From assembly GCA_030427985.1 (NCBI GenBank), contig JAUIBH010000001.1:1-64000 (forward strand): a stretch of DNA of 64,000 bases, given 5' to 3'. This DNA is from Bacteroidia bacterium. Its GTDB lineage: Bacteria > Bacteroidota > Bacteroidia > Flavobacteriales > Flavobacteriaceae. A model generated the notes under the pieces. The model saw nothing but the letters and a program-made list of their open reading frames with translations, ran no database searches and was not told the origin of the DNA. This document shows, piece by piece, positions 1 to 7,967 of the stretch. The first letter of the stretch is position 1. The number at the start of each line of letters is the position of its first letter. A program made the translations under genes and the position numbers.

Positions 1-1668
1 GTCGGTATTGCCTTCAGTTGGGAAGCCGGTAAAGGTTTTTACGTCCCCTTTCCTGAAACAAAAAACGATGCCATGCCCCTCATTGAAAAGCTACGTCCTT
101 TTTTTGAGGCGGAGAACATCGAAAAGATTGGACAAAACCTAAAGTACGACATCAAAGTGATGCTGAACTACGGAGTAGAAGTCAAAGGCAAACTGTTCGA
201 TACCATGTTGGCCCATTACCTCATCAACCCCGATATGCGCCATAATATGGACGTGCTTTCGGAAACTTACCTGAATTACACTCCCGTTTCCATTACCGAA
301 CTCATCGGTAAAAAAGGAAAAAACCAATTGAATATGCGGCAGGTTCCTTTGGAAAAACAAACCGAATATGCCGTTGAGGATGCCGATATCACCTATCAAC
401 TGGCGCAAAAATTCAGACCGGAGTTGAAGGAGGCAAAAACCGATAAACTTTTCGAGGAAATAGAAGTGCCCTTGCTTCGCGTGTTGGCCGATATGGAACG
501 AGAGGGCATCAATCTGGACGAGCCTTATCTGAACGACCTCTCGACTGCACTCGAGAAAGACATTGCAGCGTTGGAAAAGAAAATTTATGCCGATGCCGGA
601 GAGGAGTTTAACATTGCTTCGCCCAAACAGTTGGGTGACATCCTTTTTGGAAAACTGAATTTGGTGGATAAGCCTAAAAAGACCAAAACGGGACAGTACT
701 CAACATCGGAGGATGTGCTTTCCTATTTAGCCAAAGACCATGAAATCATCAGAAATGTGTTGGATTACCGGGGTCTTGCCAAATTGAAAAGCACCTATGT
801 GGATGCGCTTCCCAATGAAGTTCAAAAAGAGACAGGTCGGGTGCACACCGATTATATGCAAACCGTGGCCGCTACAGGTCGATTGAGCAGCAACAACCCT
901 AATCTGCAGAACATCCCCATCCGAACCGAGCGGGGTCGTCAAGTGCGGAAGGCCTTTATACCACGGGATGAAAACTACGTTTTGCTCGCTGCGGATTACT
1001 CTCAGATAGAATTGCGCATTATTGCGGCCTTGAGCGAAGAGGACACCATGATTTCTGCCTTTAAACATGGGGAAGATATTCATGCTTCCACGGCATCCAA
1101 AGTATTCAACGTACCGATTGAAGAAGTCACCCGTGAACAGCGTAGCAATGCCAAAACGGTGAATTTTGGGATTATTTATGGGGTTTCGGCCTTTGGGTTG
1201 AGCAACCAAACGGATTTGAGTCGTACCGAGGCCAAGGAACTTATCGATACCTATTATAAGACCTATCCCAAACTGCGCAACTATATCAGTGAGCAGATAG
1301 ATTTTGCCCGTGACCATGGCTATGTGCAGACTATTCTGGGTCGAAGGCGCTATTTAAAGGACATCAATGCTGGCAACCAGGTGGTGCGCGGAGCTGCGGA
1401 ACGCAACGCGGTAAATGCACCCATTCAGGGGAGTGCAGCGGACATCATTAAAATTGCCATGATCAACATCCACAAAAAACTTTCCGAAGGAAAATACAAA
1501 ACCAAAATGCTGTTGCAGGTACACGATGAATTGGTATTCGATTGCTACAAACCCGAGTTGGAGGAAATGAAACAACTCATTAAATCTGAAATGGAAAATG
1601 CTTATAAACTCTCCGTGCCCTTGGATGTGGAAGTGGGCATTGGCGAGAATTGGTTAGAGGCGCATTAA
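1..1668 (+). CDS. polA: DNA polymerase I, 3' part (5' end outside window)
   Basis: This is the C-terminal part of DNA polymerase I, which fills gaps in repair and removes Okazaki primers. The frame is open from base 1, so the gene starts upstream and the first Met at 73 is internal. Proofreading exonuclease motifs are visible (NLKYD near 140 and YAVEDAD near 370), so the 3'-5' exonuclease looks intact, although its first acidic motif would lie before the window. The polymerase motifs follow in order: A (AADYSQIELR, near 990), B (RSNAKTVNFGIIYG, near 1145) and C (VHDELVF, near 1520). The protein ends in EAH at the TAA. The family assignment is certain; the N-terminal 5' nuclease domain cannot be seen. 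Confidence 0.97.
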   Translation, partial: VGIAFSWEAGKGFYVPFPETKNDAMPLIEKLRPFFEAENIEKIGQNLKYDIKVMLNYGVEVKGKLFDTMLAHYLINPDMRHNMDVLSETYLNYTPVSITELIGKKGKNQLNMRQVPLEKQTEYAVEDADITYQLAQKFRPELKEAKTDKLFEEIEVPLLRVLADMEREGINLDEPYLNDLSTALEKDIAALEKKIYADAGEEFNIASPKQLGDILFGKLNLVDKPKKTKTGQYSTSEDVLSYLAKDHEIIRNVLDYRGLAKLKSTYVDALPNEVQKETGRVHTDYMQTVAATGRLSSNNPNLQNIPIRTERGRQVRKAFIPRDENYVLLAADYSQIELRIIAALSEEDTMISAFKHGEDIHASTASKVFNVPIEEVTREQRSNAKTVNFGIIYGVSAFGLSNQTDLSRTEAKELIDTYYKTYPKLRNYISEQIDFARDHGYVQTILGRRRYLKDINAGNQVVRGAAERNAVNAPIQGSAADIIKIAMINIHKKLSEGKYKTKMLLQVHDELVFDCYKPELEEMKQLIKSEMENAYKLSVPLDVEVGIGENWLEAH

Positions 1669-1704
1669 TCTTAAAAAGCACTTGGAGTTCAATAGAAAAA
1701 TAAT

Positions 1705-2367
1705 ATGAAAGAATTGCAATTTACTGGTGGAGCTCGAATAGGAGGTGCCAATGCAACTTTCCCATTTGCAACCTTAAAAGTGAATAAGGACCGATTAGAA
1801 TTAAATGCTTCAATTCTTGGAAACCTTGTTTTCCAACCAAAAGACATTGTTTCAATTGAAACCTACATAATGATCCCTATTTTGGGGCAGGGTATAAAAA
1901 TTAATCACAACGTTTCCACATATAAAGAGAGAGTCATTTTTTGGACTTTTAAAGACCCGAATGAAGTCATCAAGCAAATCCAAGAAACGGGATTCCTAAG
2001 TAACCAAAATGCTTCTGTGCAACAAATGGACAGAGCAATAGCGGAAAAACAGGTCAAGGGAGGATTTCCTTTAAAAAAAGGCTTCGCTATTGGGGCCATA
2101 GTGGTTTGGAACTTACTTTTCCTCTCTGATTTTGTCCCTTTCTTTCTTCAAAAAACAGATGGAACCCCCATTGGAAATGGTGTTTTAGCAGCAGTAGGAT
2201 TGCTATTTTTGAGCGCATTGTTCAGTCTTATTTCAGGAGACTTTAGGAGACTCATCTTAAAGGAGGGGCGTGAACTTGATGATATCAAGAAATTTGCAAT
2301 TTTCACCATGATTATTAGTGGGTTAATGCTACTACAATTTTTATCAATGATAAAGTTTATGAACTAG
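1705..2367 (+). CDS. Hypothetical membrane protein with N-terminal PH-like region
   Basis: I do not recognise a named family for this 220-residue protein. The first 110 residues are soluble and beta-rich; a stretch about placing lipids or membranes (residues 20-75, with KVNKDRLELN and FQPKDIVSIE) resembles bacterial PH-like domains. The C-terminal half has three hydrophobic segments at about 125-150, 158-178 and 197-218. It starts with ATG 36 bases after polA and lies 19 bases before the MFS gene, so the three could share a transcript. Base composition is more AT-rich than polA. Function is unknown. Confidence 0.75.
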   Translation: MKELQFTGGARIGGANATFPFATLKVNKDRLELNASILGNLVFQPKDIVSIETYIMIPILGQGIKINHNVSTYKERVIFWTFKDPNEVIKQIQETGFLSNQNASVQQMDRAIAEKQVKGGFPLKKGFAIGAIVVWNLLFLSDFVPFFLQKTDGTPIGNGVLAAVGLLFLSALFSLISGDFRRLILKEGRELDDIKKFAIFTMIISGLMLLQFLSMIKFMN

Positions 2368-2386
2368 CTATTGGCTAAAAACCCAA

Positions 2387-3568
2387 ATGAAACCCTCCAA
2401 AATCATCCTCCCCATCATTGTAGTGTCGCAGTTCTGCTGTACCTCACTTTGGTTTGCGGGCAATGGGGTCATGCAGGATCTTGTAACCACTTTTGGGTTA
2501 GGCGATAGCGCAGTGGGACATTTAACCTCGGCAGTCCAATTTGGGTTTATCGCAGGCACTTTATTATTTGCCGTTTTATCCATTGCAGACCGGTTTTCCC
2601 CATCCAAAGTATTCTTATGCTGTGCGGTATTGGGAGCCCTGTTCAATTTGGGGGTGATTTGGGAAGGGAATTCGTTGACAAGCATCCTCGCATTCCGATT
2701 TTCCACTGGTTTTTTTCTGGCTGGCATCTATCCTGTAGGGATGAAAATCGCCGCAGACTATTTTGAAAAAGGCCTTGGCAAGTCTCTTGGCTATTTGGTG
2801 GGCGCATTGGTCGTGGGTACCGCATTTCCCCATTTGTTAAAAGAGATGACCCATGCCATTCCTTGGAAATCGGTTCTGGTAGGCACCTCATCCCTGGCCG
2901 TATTGGGTGGGGTATTGATGGTAAGCTTGGTTCCCGATGGCCCTTATCGTAAACCAAGTCAAAAACTGCACTTATCCGCTTTTTTAAAAGTATTCCAAAA
3001 TGGCAAATTTCGTTCGGCAGCCTTTGGCTATTTTGGACACATGTGGGAACTGTACGCCTTTTGGGCATTCGTGCCGATCATGCTAAAAACTTACACCCTT
3101 GTGCATCCCACTACTGCCTTCAACATTCCATTACTGTCTTTTTCAATCATTGCCATCGGTGGATTGGCCTGTGTTTTAGGCGGATATTTAGCTCAGGCTG
3201 TAGGAACCAAACGGGTTGCTTTTACTGCGCTTCTTCTTTCCGGAATATGCTGCTTGGTTTCGCCATTGCTATTCGCCCAAACCTCGGAAATGGTATTTGT
3301 AGTATTTCTACTTTTCTGGGGGATGGTGGTTATTGCAGACTCGCCCTTATTTTCCACATTAGTGGCCCAAAATGCATTGCCAGAACTCAAAGGAACCGCC
3401 CTAACCATTGTCAACTGTGTTGGTTTCGCTATCACGATCGTAAGCATTCAATTGCTCAATAGACTACGGATTCTAACAGATACCAATGGTATTTATATGG
3501 TTTTGGCCTTGGGTCCTATTTTGGGTTTATGGGCTTTATCCAAAAAAAGTGATACTAATTTTGGGTGA
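2387..3568 (+). CDS. MFS transporter
   Basis: A 393-residue protein of the major facilitator superfamily with about twelve hydrophobic segments spread over its whole length. It begins directly with a membrane segment and has no signal peptide. The conserved loop between segments 2 and 3 is degenerate (ADRFSPSKVF rather than the classical GxxxDRxGRR). The substrate cannot be told; the overall pattern resembles Bacteroidetes carriers of the cyanate/nitrate-like group. It is followed by 170 bases with no clear gene, holding only a weak GGCC...GGCC hairpin. Confidence 0.85.
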   Translation: MKPSKIILPIIVVSQFCCTSLWFAGNGVMQDLVTTFGLGDSAVGHLTSAVQFGFIAGTLLFAVLSIADRFSPSKVFLCCAVLGALFNLGVIWEGNSLTSILAFRFSTGFFLAGIYPVGMKIAADYFEKGLGKSLGYLVGALVVGTAFPHLLKEMTHAIPWKSVLVGTSSLAVLGGVLMVSLVPDGPYRKPSQKLHLSAFLKVFQNGKFRSAAFGYFGHMWELYAFWAFVPIMLKTYTLVHPTTAFNIPLLSFSIIAIGGLACVLGGYLAQAVGTKRVAFTALLLSGICCLVSPLLFAQTSEMVFVVFLLFWGMVVIADSPLFSTLVAQNALPELKGTALTIVNCVGFAITIVSIQLLNRLRILTDTNGIYMVLALGPILGLWALSKKSDTNFG

Positions 3569-3738
3569 ATTAATCATCCCACAAGGCCCTCTTTAATCCC
3601 ATGGCCTATTTACTAAACCAAAGTTGTTTGAAATCGTTCAGTTGAGTTTTCCACAGGCAAGTATCATATAATGAAGATACGCACAGCTTCACCCAAAGTT
3701 TTCAGTTTATGAAATTTTGGGCAAACTAAAACGACTGA

Positions 3739-4212
3739 ATGGAGTATAAACCAAAAACCAATGATATGACCATTGCCGCATTACAATCGCTCTTCAAAAG
3801 AGATTTAGAAACACTTAAAAACGAAATAGAACTTTATACTTCAGAGGAGAATCTTTGGCTGGTTGACAAGTCCATTTCCAATTCAGCCGGAAATTTATGC
3901 TTTCATATCATAGGGAACCTCAATGCGTTTATTGGGGCGGGATTGGCTAAAACAGCTTATATACGACAACGCGATTTGGAGTTTTCTGCTAAAAATATTC
4001 CTAGAAAAACTCTTATAAGCCAACTGGAAGAAACTATAATAACGGTTGAAGCTGGGTTAAATACTCTTACAGAGGAACAATTGGCAGATGATTTTCCCAT
4101 TGTAATTTGGGATAAACCCTCCAATATGGCATACATCTTAATTCATTTGGCAACTCACCTAAATTACCATCTTGGGCAAGTAAACTATCATAGAAGATTG
4201 TTGGACAGCTAG
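3739..4212 (+). CDS. DinB-like four-helix protein (DUF1572 type)
   Basis: A 157-residue cytoplasmic protein of the DinB/YfiT superfamily. These are four-helix bundles that bind a metal through three histidines, and many act as thiol- or metal-dependent transferases. Here the likely ligands are the His of CFHIIGNL (near residue 56) and the C-terminal cluster HLATHLNYHLGQVNYH (residues 136-151). The length fits the family. It stands alone between the MFS gene and a SET-domain gene. The substrate is unknown, and the DUF1572 assignment is from memory of the motif pattern. Confidence 0.82.
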   Translation: MEYKPKTNDMTIAALQSLFKRDLETLKNEIELYTSEENLWLVDKSISNSAGNLCFHIIGNLNAFIGAGLAKTAYIRQRDLEFSAKNIPRKTLISQLEETIITVEAGLNTLTEEQLADDFPIVIWDKPSNMAYILIHLATHLNYHLGQVNYHRRLLDS

Positions 4213-4345
4213 TATTGAATTTATTCTCAATTCATTGATATACAATAATTTACATTGATTCTTTAAGTCCATTTTGCGCCTCTAAAATTTCCATCAACGA
4301 ATCGAACAATTTTATACCTTCAATTAAAATTCAATAGGTATATTA

Positions 4346-4942
4346 ATGATTCATCCCGATACAGAATTACGTTTTATCAGCAATGAAATTGGTTATGGCG
4401 TAGTGGCCACCAAATTCATTCCCGCAGGCACCATTACCTGGGTGCTGGACCGTTTGGACCGCGAGTTCACCCCGTTGGAACTGCAACAAATGGACCCGAC
4501 CTACCAAAACATTCTCGACACCTACACCTTTCGCAACAACAAGGGCAACTACATCCTCTGTTGGGACAATGGCCGGTATGTAAACCACAGTTTCAACTCC
4601 AACTGCCTCACCACCGCCTATGATTTTGAAATTGCCATCCGTGATATTCAGCCCGGGGAGCAACTCACGGACGATTATGGCTACCTCAACATTCCTTTGC
4701 CTTTCAGAGCAGCTGATGAGGGTACCCGCCGGAAAATCGTTTATCCTGATGATCTGTTGAAGTACTACAAAGTCTGGGACAAAAAAATTGAAAAGGTGTT
4801 CGGGAATATTACCAAACTCCAACAGCCTCTTCGGCCCTTGCTTACCGAAGGACTTTGGGTCCGAGTTGAGCGTATTGTTGCGGGAAAGGAGGAACTGGAA
4901 TCCATCCTTACCAATTTTTATGATGAGAACATAGAAAAATAA
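4346..4942 (+). CDS. SET-domain protein, putative methyltransferase
   Basis: A 198-residue protein with a short SET domain, the fold of protein-lysine methyltransferases. The SAM-binding motif is GYGVVA at residues 16-21. The pseudoknot motifs are NHS at 80-82 with NC at 86-87 and GEQLTDDYGY at 104-113. The post-SET region lacks the Cys cluster seen in eukaryotic enzymes. Such stand-alone SET proteins occur in many Bacteroidetes; their targets are mostly unknown. The next gene, a Crp/Fnr regulator, starts 31 bases later in the same direction. Confidence 0.88.
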   Translation: MIHPDTELRFISNEIGYGVVATKFIPAGTITWVLDRLDREFTPLELQQMDPTYQNILDTYTFRNNKGNYILCWDNGRYVNHSFNSNCLTTAYDFEIAIRDIQPGEQLTDDYGYLNIPLPFRAADEGTRRKIVYPDDLLKYYKVWDKKIEKVFGNITKLQQPLRPLLTEGLWVRVERIVAGKEELESILTNFYDENIEK

Positions 4943-4973
4943 TGGGTAACTTGTTGCAAGCACAATTTTTCCC

Positions 4974-5543
4974 ATGGTTCAAGAAAATGAGCACGTCTTG
5001 CAAAACTTACTTCCCAAGGATAAGACCACCGAGTTACTGGCCATAAGCCAGCCCAAGAATTTGAAGGCCCATGAATATTTTATCCGAGCAGGGGAAATCC
5101 CAAAAAGTTTTGCCTTTGTGATTTCGGGATTGTTTAGATATGTCTATATCACTCCAAAAGGGAACGAGTTTACCAAAGGCCTCATCATGGAACATGATTT
5201 CATAAGTTCCTACTCGGCGATGACCTCCAATTCCCCTTCCCATTTTTTTATTGAGGCCATGGAAGATGCGGAAATATTGACCATTCCTTACCAAAAATGG
5301 CTTGTTTTGATGGAAACAGATATCTTTTGGACGAAGTTTTTATTGAAATCCATTGAAAAGGGGTTTTCCAAAAAAGAAAAAAGAGAACGGGACCTTCTTC
5401 TATTGAATGCCGAAACGCGCTACAAAGATTTTTTAAAGGAATATCCAGATATTGAGAAAAGAGTCAACCAAACCATTATTGCTTCCTATTTGGGTATACA
5501 GCCCGAAAGTTTAAGTCGCATCCGAAAAAATATGCCCTCTTAA
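4974..5543 (+). CDS. Crp/Fnr family transcriptional regulator
   Basis: A 189-residue regulator with an N-terminal cyclic-nucleotide-binding-like beta-roll (about 15-115), a dimer helix (115-135) and a C-terminal winged helix (145-189). The recognition helix reads PESLSRIR, with E178, S181 and R182 placed as in the E-x-x-S-R set by which FNR reads TGA half-sites. No FNR iron-sulphur cysteines are present, so any signal is not a direct oxygen-sensing cluster of the E. coli kind. The SDR gene follows after 67 bases in the same direction. Flavobacteria carry many paralogs, so its targets cannot be assigned from here. Confidence 0.9.
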   Translation: MVQENEHVLQNLLPKDKTTELLAISQPKNLKAHEYFIRAGEIPKSFAFVISGLFRYVYITPKGNEFTKGLIMEHDFISSYSAMTSNSPSHFFIEAMEDAEILTIPYQKWLVLMETDIFWTKFLLKSIEKGFSKKEKRERDLLLLNAETRYKDFLKEYPDIEKRVNQTIIASYLGIQPESLSRIRKNMPS

Positions 5544-5610
5544 CATACATCAATGCACCGCTGGTTTTGTGATAATACTTTAGCCGCATAGTAATCACAA
5601 ATCCAACAAC

Positions 5611-6360
5611 ATGAAACTATCTGGCAACACTATTTTAATCACTGGCGGAAGTTCCGGCATTGGTCTAGAACTCAGCAAGCGATTGATTCAAAACAACAAC
5701 AAGGTCATCATCTGTGGTCGTTCACAACGGAAGCTGAACGAGGCCAAAAAACAACTTCCCGAATTGGAAATTATACAGTGTGACCTTTCCAGCAAAACCG
5801 AATGTGCTAATTTGGCGCGATGGATCACTACGCATCATCCAAACATTAATGTCCTCATCAATAATGCAGCCTTAGTCCACAAAGTTGATTTTTTGTCCAC
5901 GGAGAACATTATGGAAATGGCTGAACTGGAAGTGGAAACCAATTTTATGGCTCCCATCCGATTGACATATGCCTTATATCCACATCTTCAAAAAAATACA
6001 AATCCAAAAATCATCAACATAACCTCGGGATTGGTCTATACACCTCGAGTGGATTACCCATTTTACAATGCCACCAAAGCGGCCTTACATTCATTCACCC
6101 AAGTATTCCGCAAAAAAACGAAGCACTCCAATGTGGATACTATTGAGGTCATGTTCCCAGCAGTAAAAACGCCATGGCACAATGGAAATCCACCCAAAAT
6201 TGCCATTCCCACCGAAAAAGCAGTGGATGACATGCTAAAAGGTCTGGAAAAAGGTATCCCCGAAATCAGAATTGCAGGTGTAAAACTGCTGTACCAGATC
6301 AGTAGAATAGCTCCAAAGTTTGCTTTTAAAAAGGTGAACAGTTTACAAGATGCCCAATAA
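5611..6360 (+). CDS. SDR family oxidoreductase (DltE-like)
   Basis: A 249-residue short-chain dehydrogenase/reductase. The Rossmann nucleotide site TGGSSGIG is at residues 11-18, NNA at 84-86, and the catalytic triad is Ser139, Tyr152 and Lys156 (YNATK). GRSQ after beta-2 suggests NADP(H). The sequence resembles DltE-type SDRs, which often sit beside small Crp/Fnr regulators in Bacteroidetes, as here. The substrate is unknown. The gene ends 2 bases before a strong terminator hairpin. Confidence 0.9.
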   Translation: MKLSGNTILITGGSSGIGLELSKRLIQNNNKVIICGRSQRKLNEAKKQLPELEIIQCDLSSKTECANLARWITTHHPNINVLINNAALVHKVDFLSTENIMEMAELEVETNFMAPIRLTYALYPHLQKNTNPKIINITSGLVYTPRVDYPFYNATKAALHSFTQVFRKKTKHSNVDTIEVMFPAVKTPWHNGNPPKIAIPTEKAVDDMLKGLEKGIPEIRIAGVKLLYQISRIAPKFAFKKVNSLQDAQ

Positions 6361-6362
6361 AA

Positions 6363-6384
6363 AAGGCACCTCAAGAGGTGCCTT
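6363..6384. terminator. Bidirectional intrinsic terminator
   Basis: A perfect stem AAGGCACCTC/GAGGTGCCTT with an A-rich flank upstream and a T-rich flank downstream lies between the convergent SDR gene and the gene at 6408-6971, so it can serve both. Confidence 0.85.
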
Positions 6385-6407
6385 TTCCATTCCAATTCAT
6401 AGCTAAA

Positions 6408-6971
6408 TTAATTCCCAAAACTGTTCGCCAATCGGGGTCTTGGGCTTTTGTTTCCTTTAAATAGGTCCAAAAAGGGTTTAAAATGACTGCTCCACTGATA
6501 AGGAACAAAATTGAACCACAATTTTACCTCAGGCGCTTCATTTCCATCTATCAGGAGTCCATTTTCTATGGTAAAATCCAAGCTGCCAAAATGATCGGCC
6601 GACTCTTGTACACCATCTCGGTATCTAAACTGGCTGCCTTCCTTCGCCAAATAAAAGCGCAGGGTAGTATATGTTCCTTCAGGTAGTGAAACCACATTTT
6701 TGGAGCGCAAAAACTGTCCTGATGAAATCCCTTTTAATGTTACTGCATTTTGGCCAGGGAAATTTGCAACAGTATGTTCATTGCCTTCCGCATCTAAAGC
6801 AGAAAACTTGGTGATGTTCAACATCATGGTAGAAACATGAAGTTCTGTTGCGGCCTCATTGTTCAAAATTAATTCTTTGACAGGTTTTTCCTTGTTTTCC
6901 ATTTGGTTCAAAAGATCAAAGGAATATGGAACGGTCTGCCACTTATTTGGGTAAATTCTCTTTTTTTCCAT
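6408..6971 (-). CDS. Hypothetical protein, DUF4382-like
   Basis: A 187-residue protein without a signal peptide or membrane segment. Residues 40-165 look like an all-beta domain. The segment LPEGTYTTLRFYL with a preceding LHVSTMMLNITKF resembles the DUF4382 pattern, where secreted proteins carry a similar lpaGtYtqlRl motif, but the match is loose. The absence of a signal peptide is odd for that family. A weak promoter box (CAACTTTG on the minus strand, plus-strand 6998-7005) lies 27 bases upstream of the ATG. Function unknown. Confidence 0.65.
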   Translation of the reverse strand: MEKKRIYPNKWQTVPYSFDLLNQMENKEKPVKELILNNEAATELHVSTMMLNITKFSALDAEGNEHTVANFPGQNAVTLKGISSGQFLRSKNVVSLPEGTYTTLRFYLAKEGSQFRYRDGVQESADHFGSLDFTIENGLLIDGNEAPEVKLWFNFVPYQWSSHFKPFLDLFKGNKSPRPRLANSFGN

Positions 6972-7144
6972 AACACTGTATATTTAATTATACACTGCAA
7001 AGTTGAGGCTGATTTTCTGTCTGTGCGTCTATAAAATTCACCAGTTTCTATGCTGTATTGTCTTAAATGTTGTTTTTAAGTTTATTTTAGGTTAAAATTT
7101 TACAAAAAAGCTTAACTACCTTTATCCTTGATTTGTTTTATGGC

Positions 7145-7894
7145 ATGAAAATCAATTACATTTTTTTAGTGCTGGCCCTATTGGCCGAGATAATCGGTAC
7201 TATCGGTGGTTTTGGATCTTCAGTATTTTTTGTACCCCTGGGCAATTTTTATTTTGATTTCTACTCCGTACTCGGCATGACGGCCATTTTTCATTTATCC
7301 AGCAACGTGAGTAAGATTTTCCTTTTTAAAAAAGGGTTGGACAAAAAATTGCTGCTCTACATCGGTGCGCCTTCGGTCTTGTTTGTAATCATTGGTGGGT
7401 TTTTATCGAAAATTGTGGATGGGCTGATGCTCACTGTTGTTCTGGGGGTGTTCTTGGTGATTTTCAGTCTCTTTTTCCTTATTAAAAGTGAGGTTGTGGT
7501 GCTTCCCAATAAAAAGAATGCCATTATTGGCGGTACACTTTCTGGTTTTTCCGCCGGATTGTTAGGAACTGGTGGTGCCATTCGGGGACTGACCATGGCT
7601 GCCTTCAATCTGGAGAAGAATGCCTTTATTGCCACTTCGGCCTTTATTGATTTTTTGATTGATTTTTCTCGGACCTTTGTCTATTATGAGAATGGATATA
7701 TCGGAAAACAAGAACTCTCCTATCTCCCATTTCTATTTGCCATTGGTTTGATAGGAACGTATTTGGGAAAACGGATTTTGAACTATATCCCGCAAGAACG
7801 GTTTCGGAAATTGAGCTTACTTTTTGTACTGCTCATTGGGCTGGCCACCATTGTTCAGTTGACCTTAAAACATTGGGATCAACTTGCACGCTAA
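7145..7894 (+). CDS. Sulfite exporter TauE/SafE family protein
   Basis: A 249-residue membrane protein of the TauE/SafE family, which carry sulfite, sulfoacetate and other organic or inorganic anions out of the cell. It has about eight hydrophobic segments in two repeats; the glycine-rich GGFGSSVFFVPLGN in the first half and GLLGTGGAIRGLTM in the second are the family's paired signatures. I chose the ATG at 7145 rather than an in-frame TTG at 7133, because the box TACCTTTA at 7117-7124 would start the message at about 7130. A sulfatase lipoprotein gene follows after 73 bases, which suggests the anion could come from sulfur compounds. Confidence 0.88.
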   Translation: MKINYIFLVLALLAEIIGTIGGFGSSVFFVPLGNFYFDFYSVLGMTAIFHLSSNVSKIFLFKKGLDKKLLLYIGAPSVLFVIIGGFLSKIVDGLMLTVVLGVFLVIFSLFFLIKSEVVVLPNKKNAIIGGTLSGFSAGLLGTGGAIRGLTMAAFNLEKNAFIATSAFIDFLIDFSRTFVYYENGYIGKQELSYLPFLFAIGLIGTYLGKRILNYIPQERFRKLSLLFVLLIGLATIVQLTLKHWDQLAR

Positions 7895-7967
7895 TATGTA
7901 ATGTTTTTTTGAATAAAATATAAATAAATCAGTGACTATTGACTAAAAGTTCATCAACCTATAACCA

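Noticed and set aside
727-1317. Long minus-strand open frame inside polA, and similar ones inside sucA, hmgA, fahA and rpsB
   Set aside because: They are antisense to clear genes, have low-complexity or unfamiliar sequence and no own promoter.
3569-3738. A small gene or RNA between the MFS and DinB genes
   Set aside because: Only a weak GGCC hairpin was seen, with no convincing frame or promoter.
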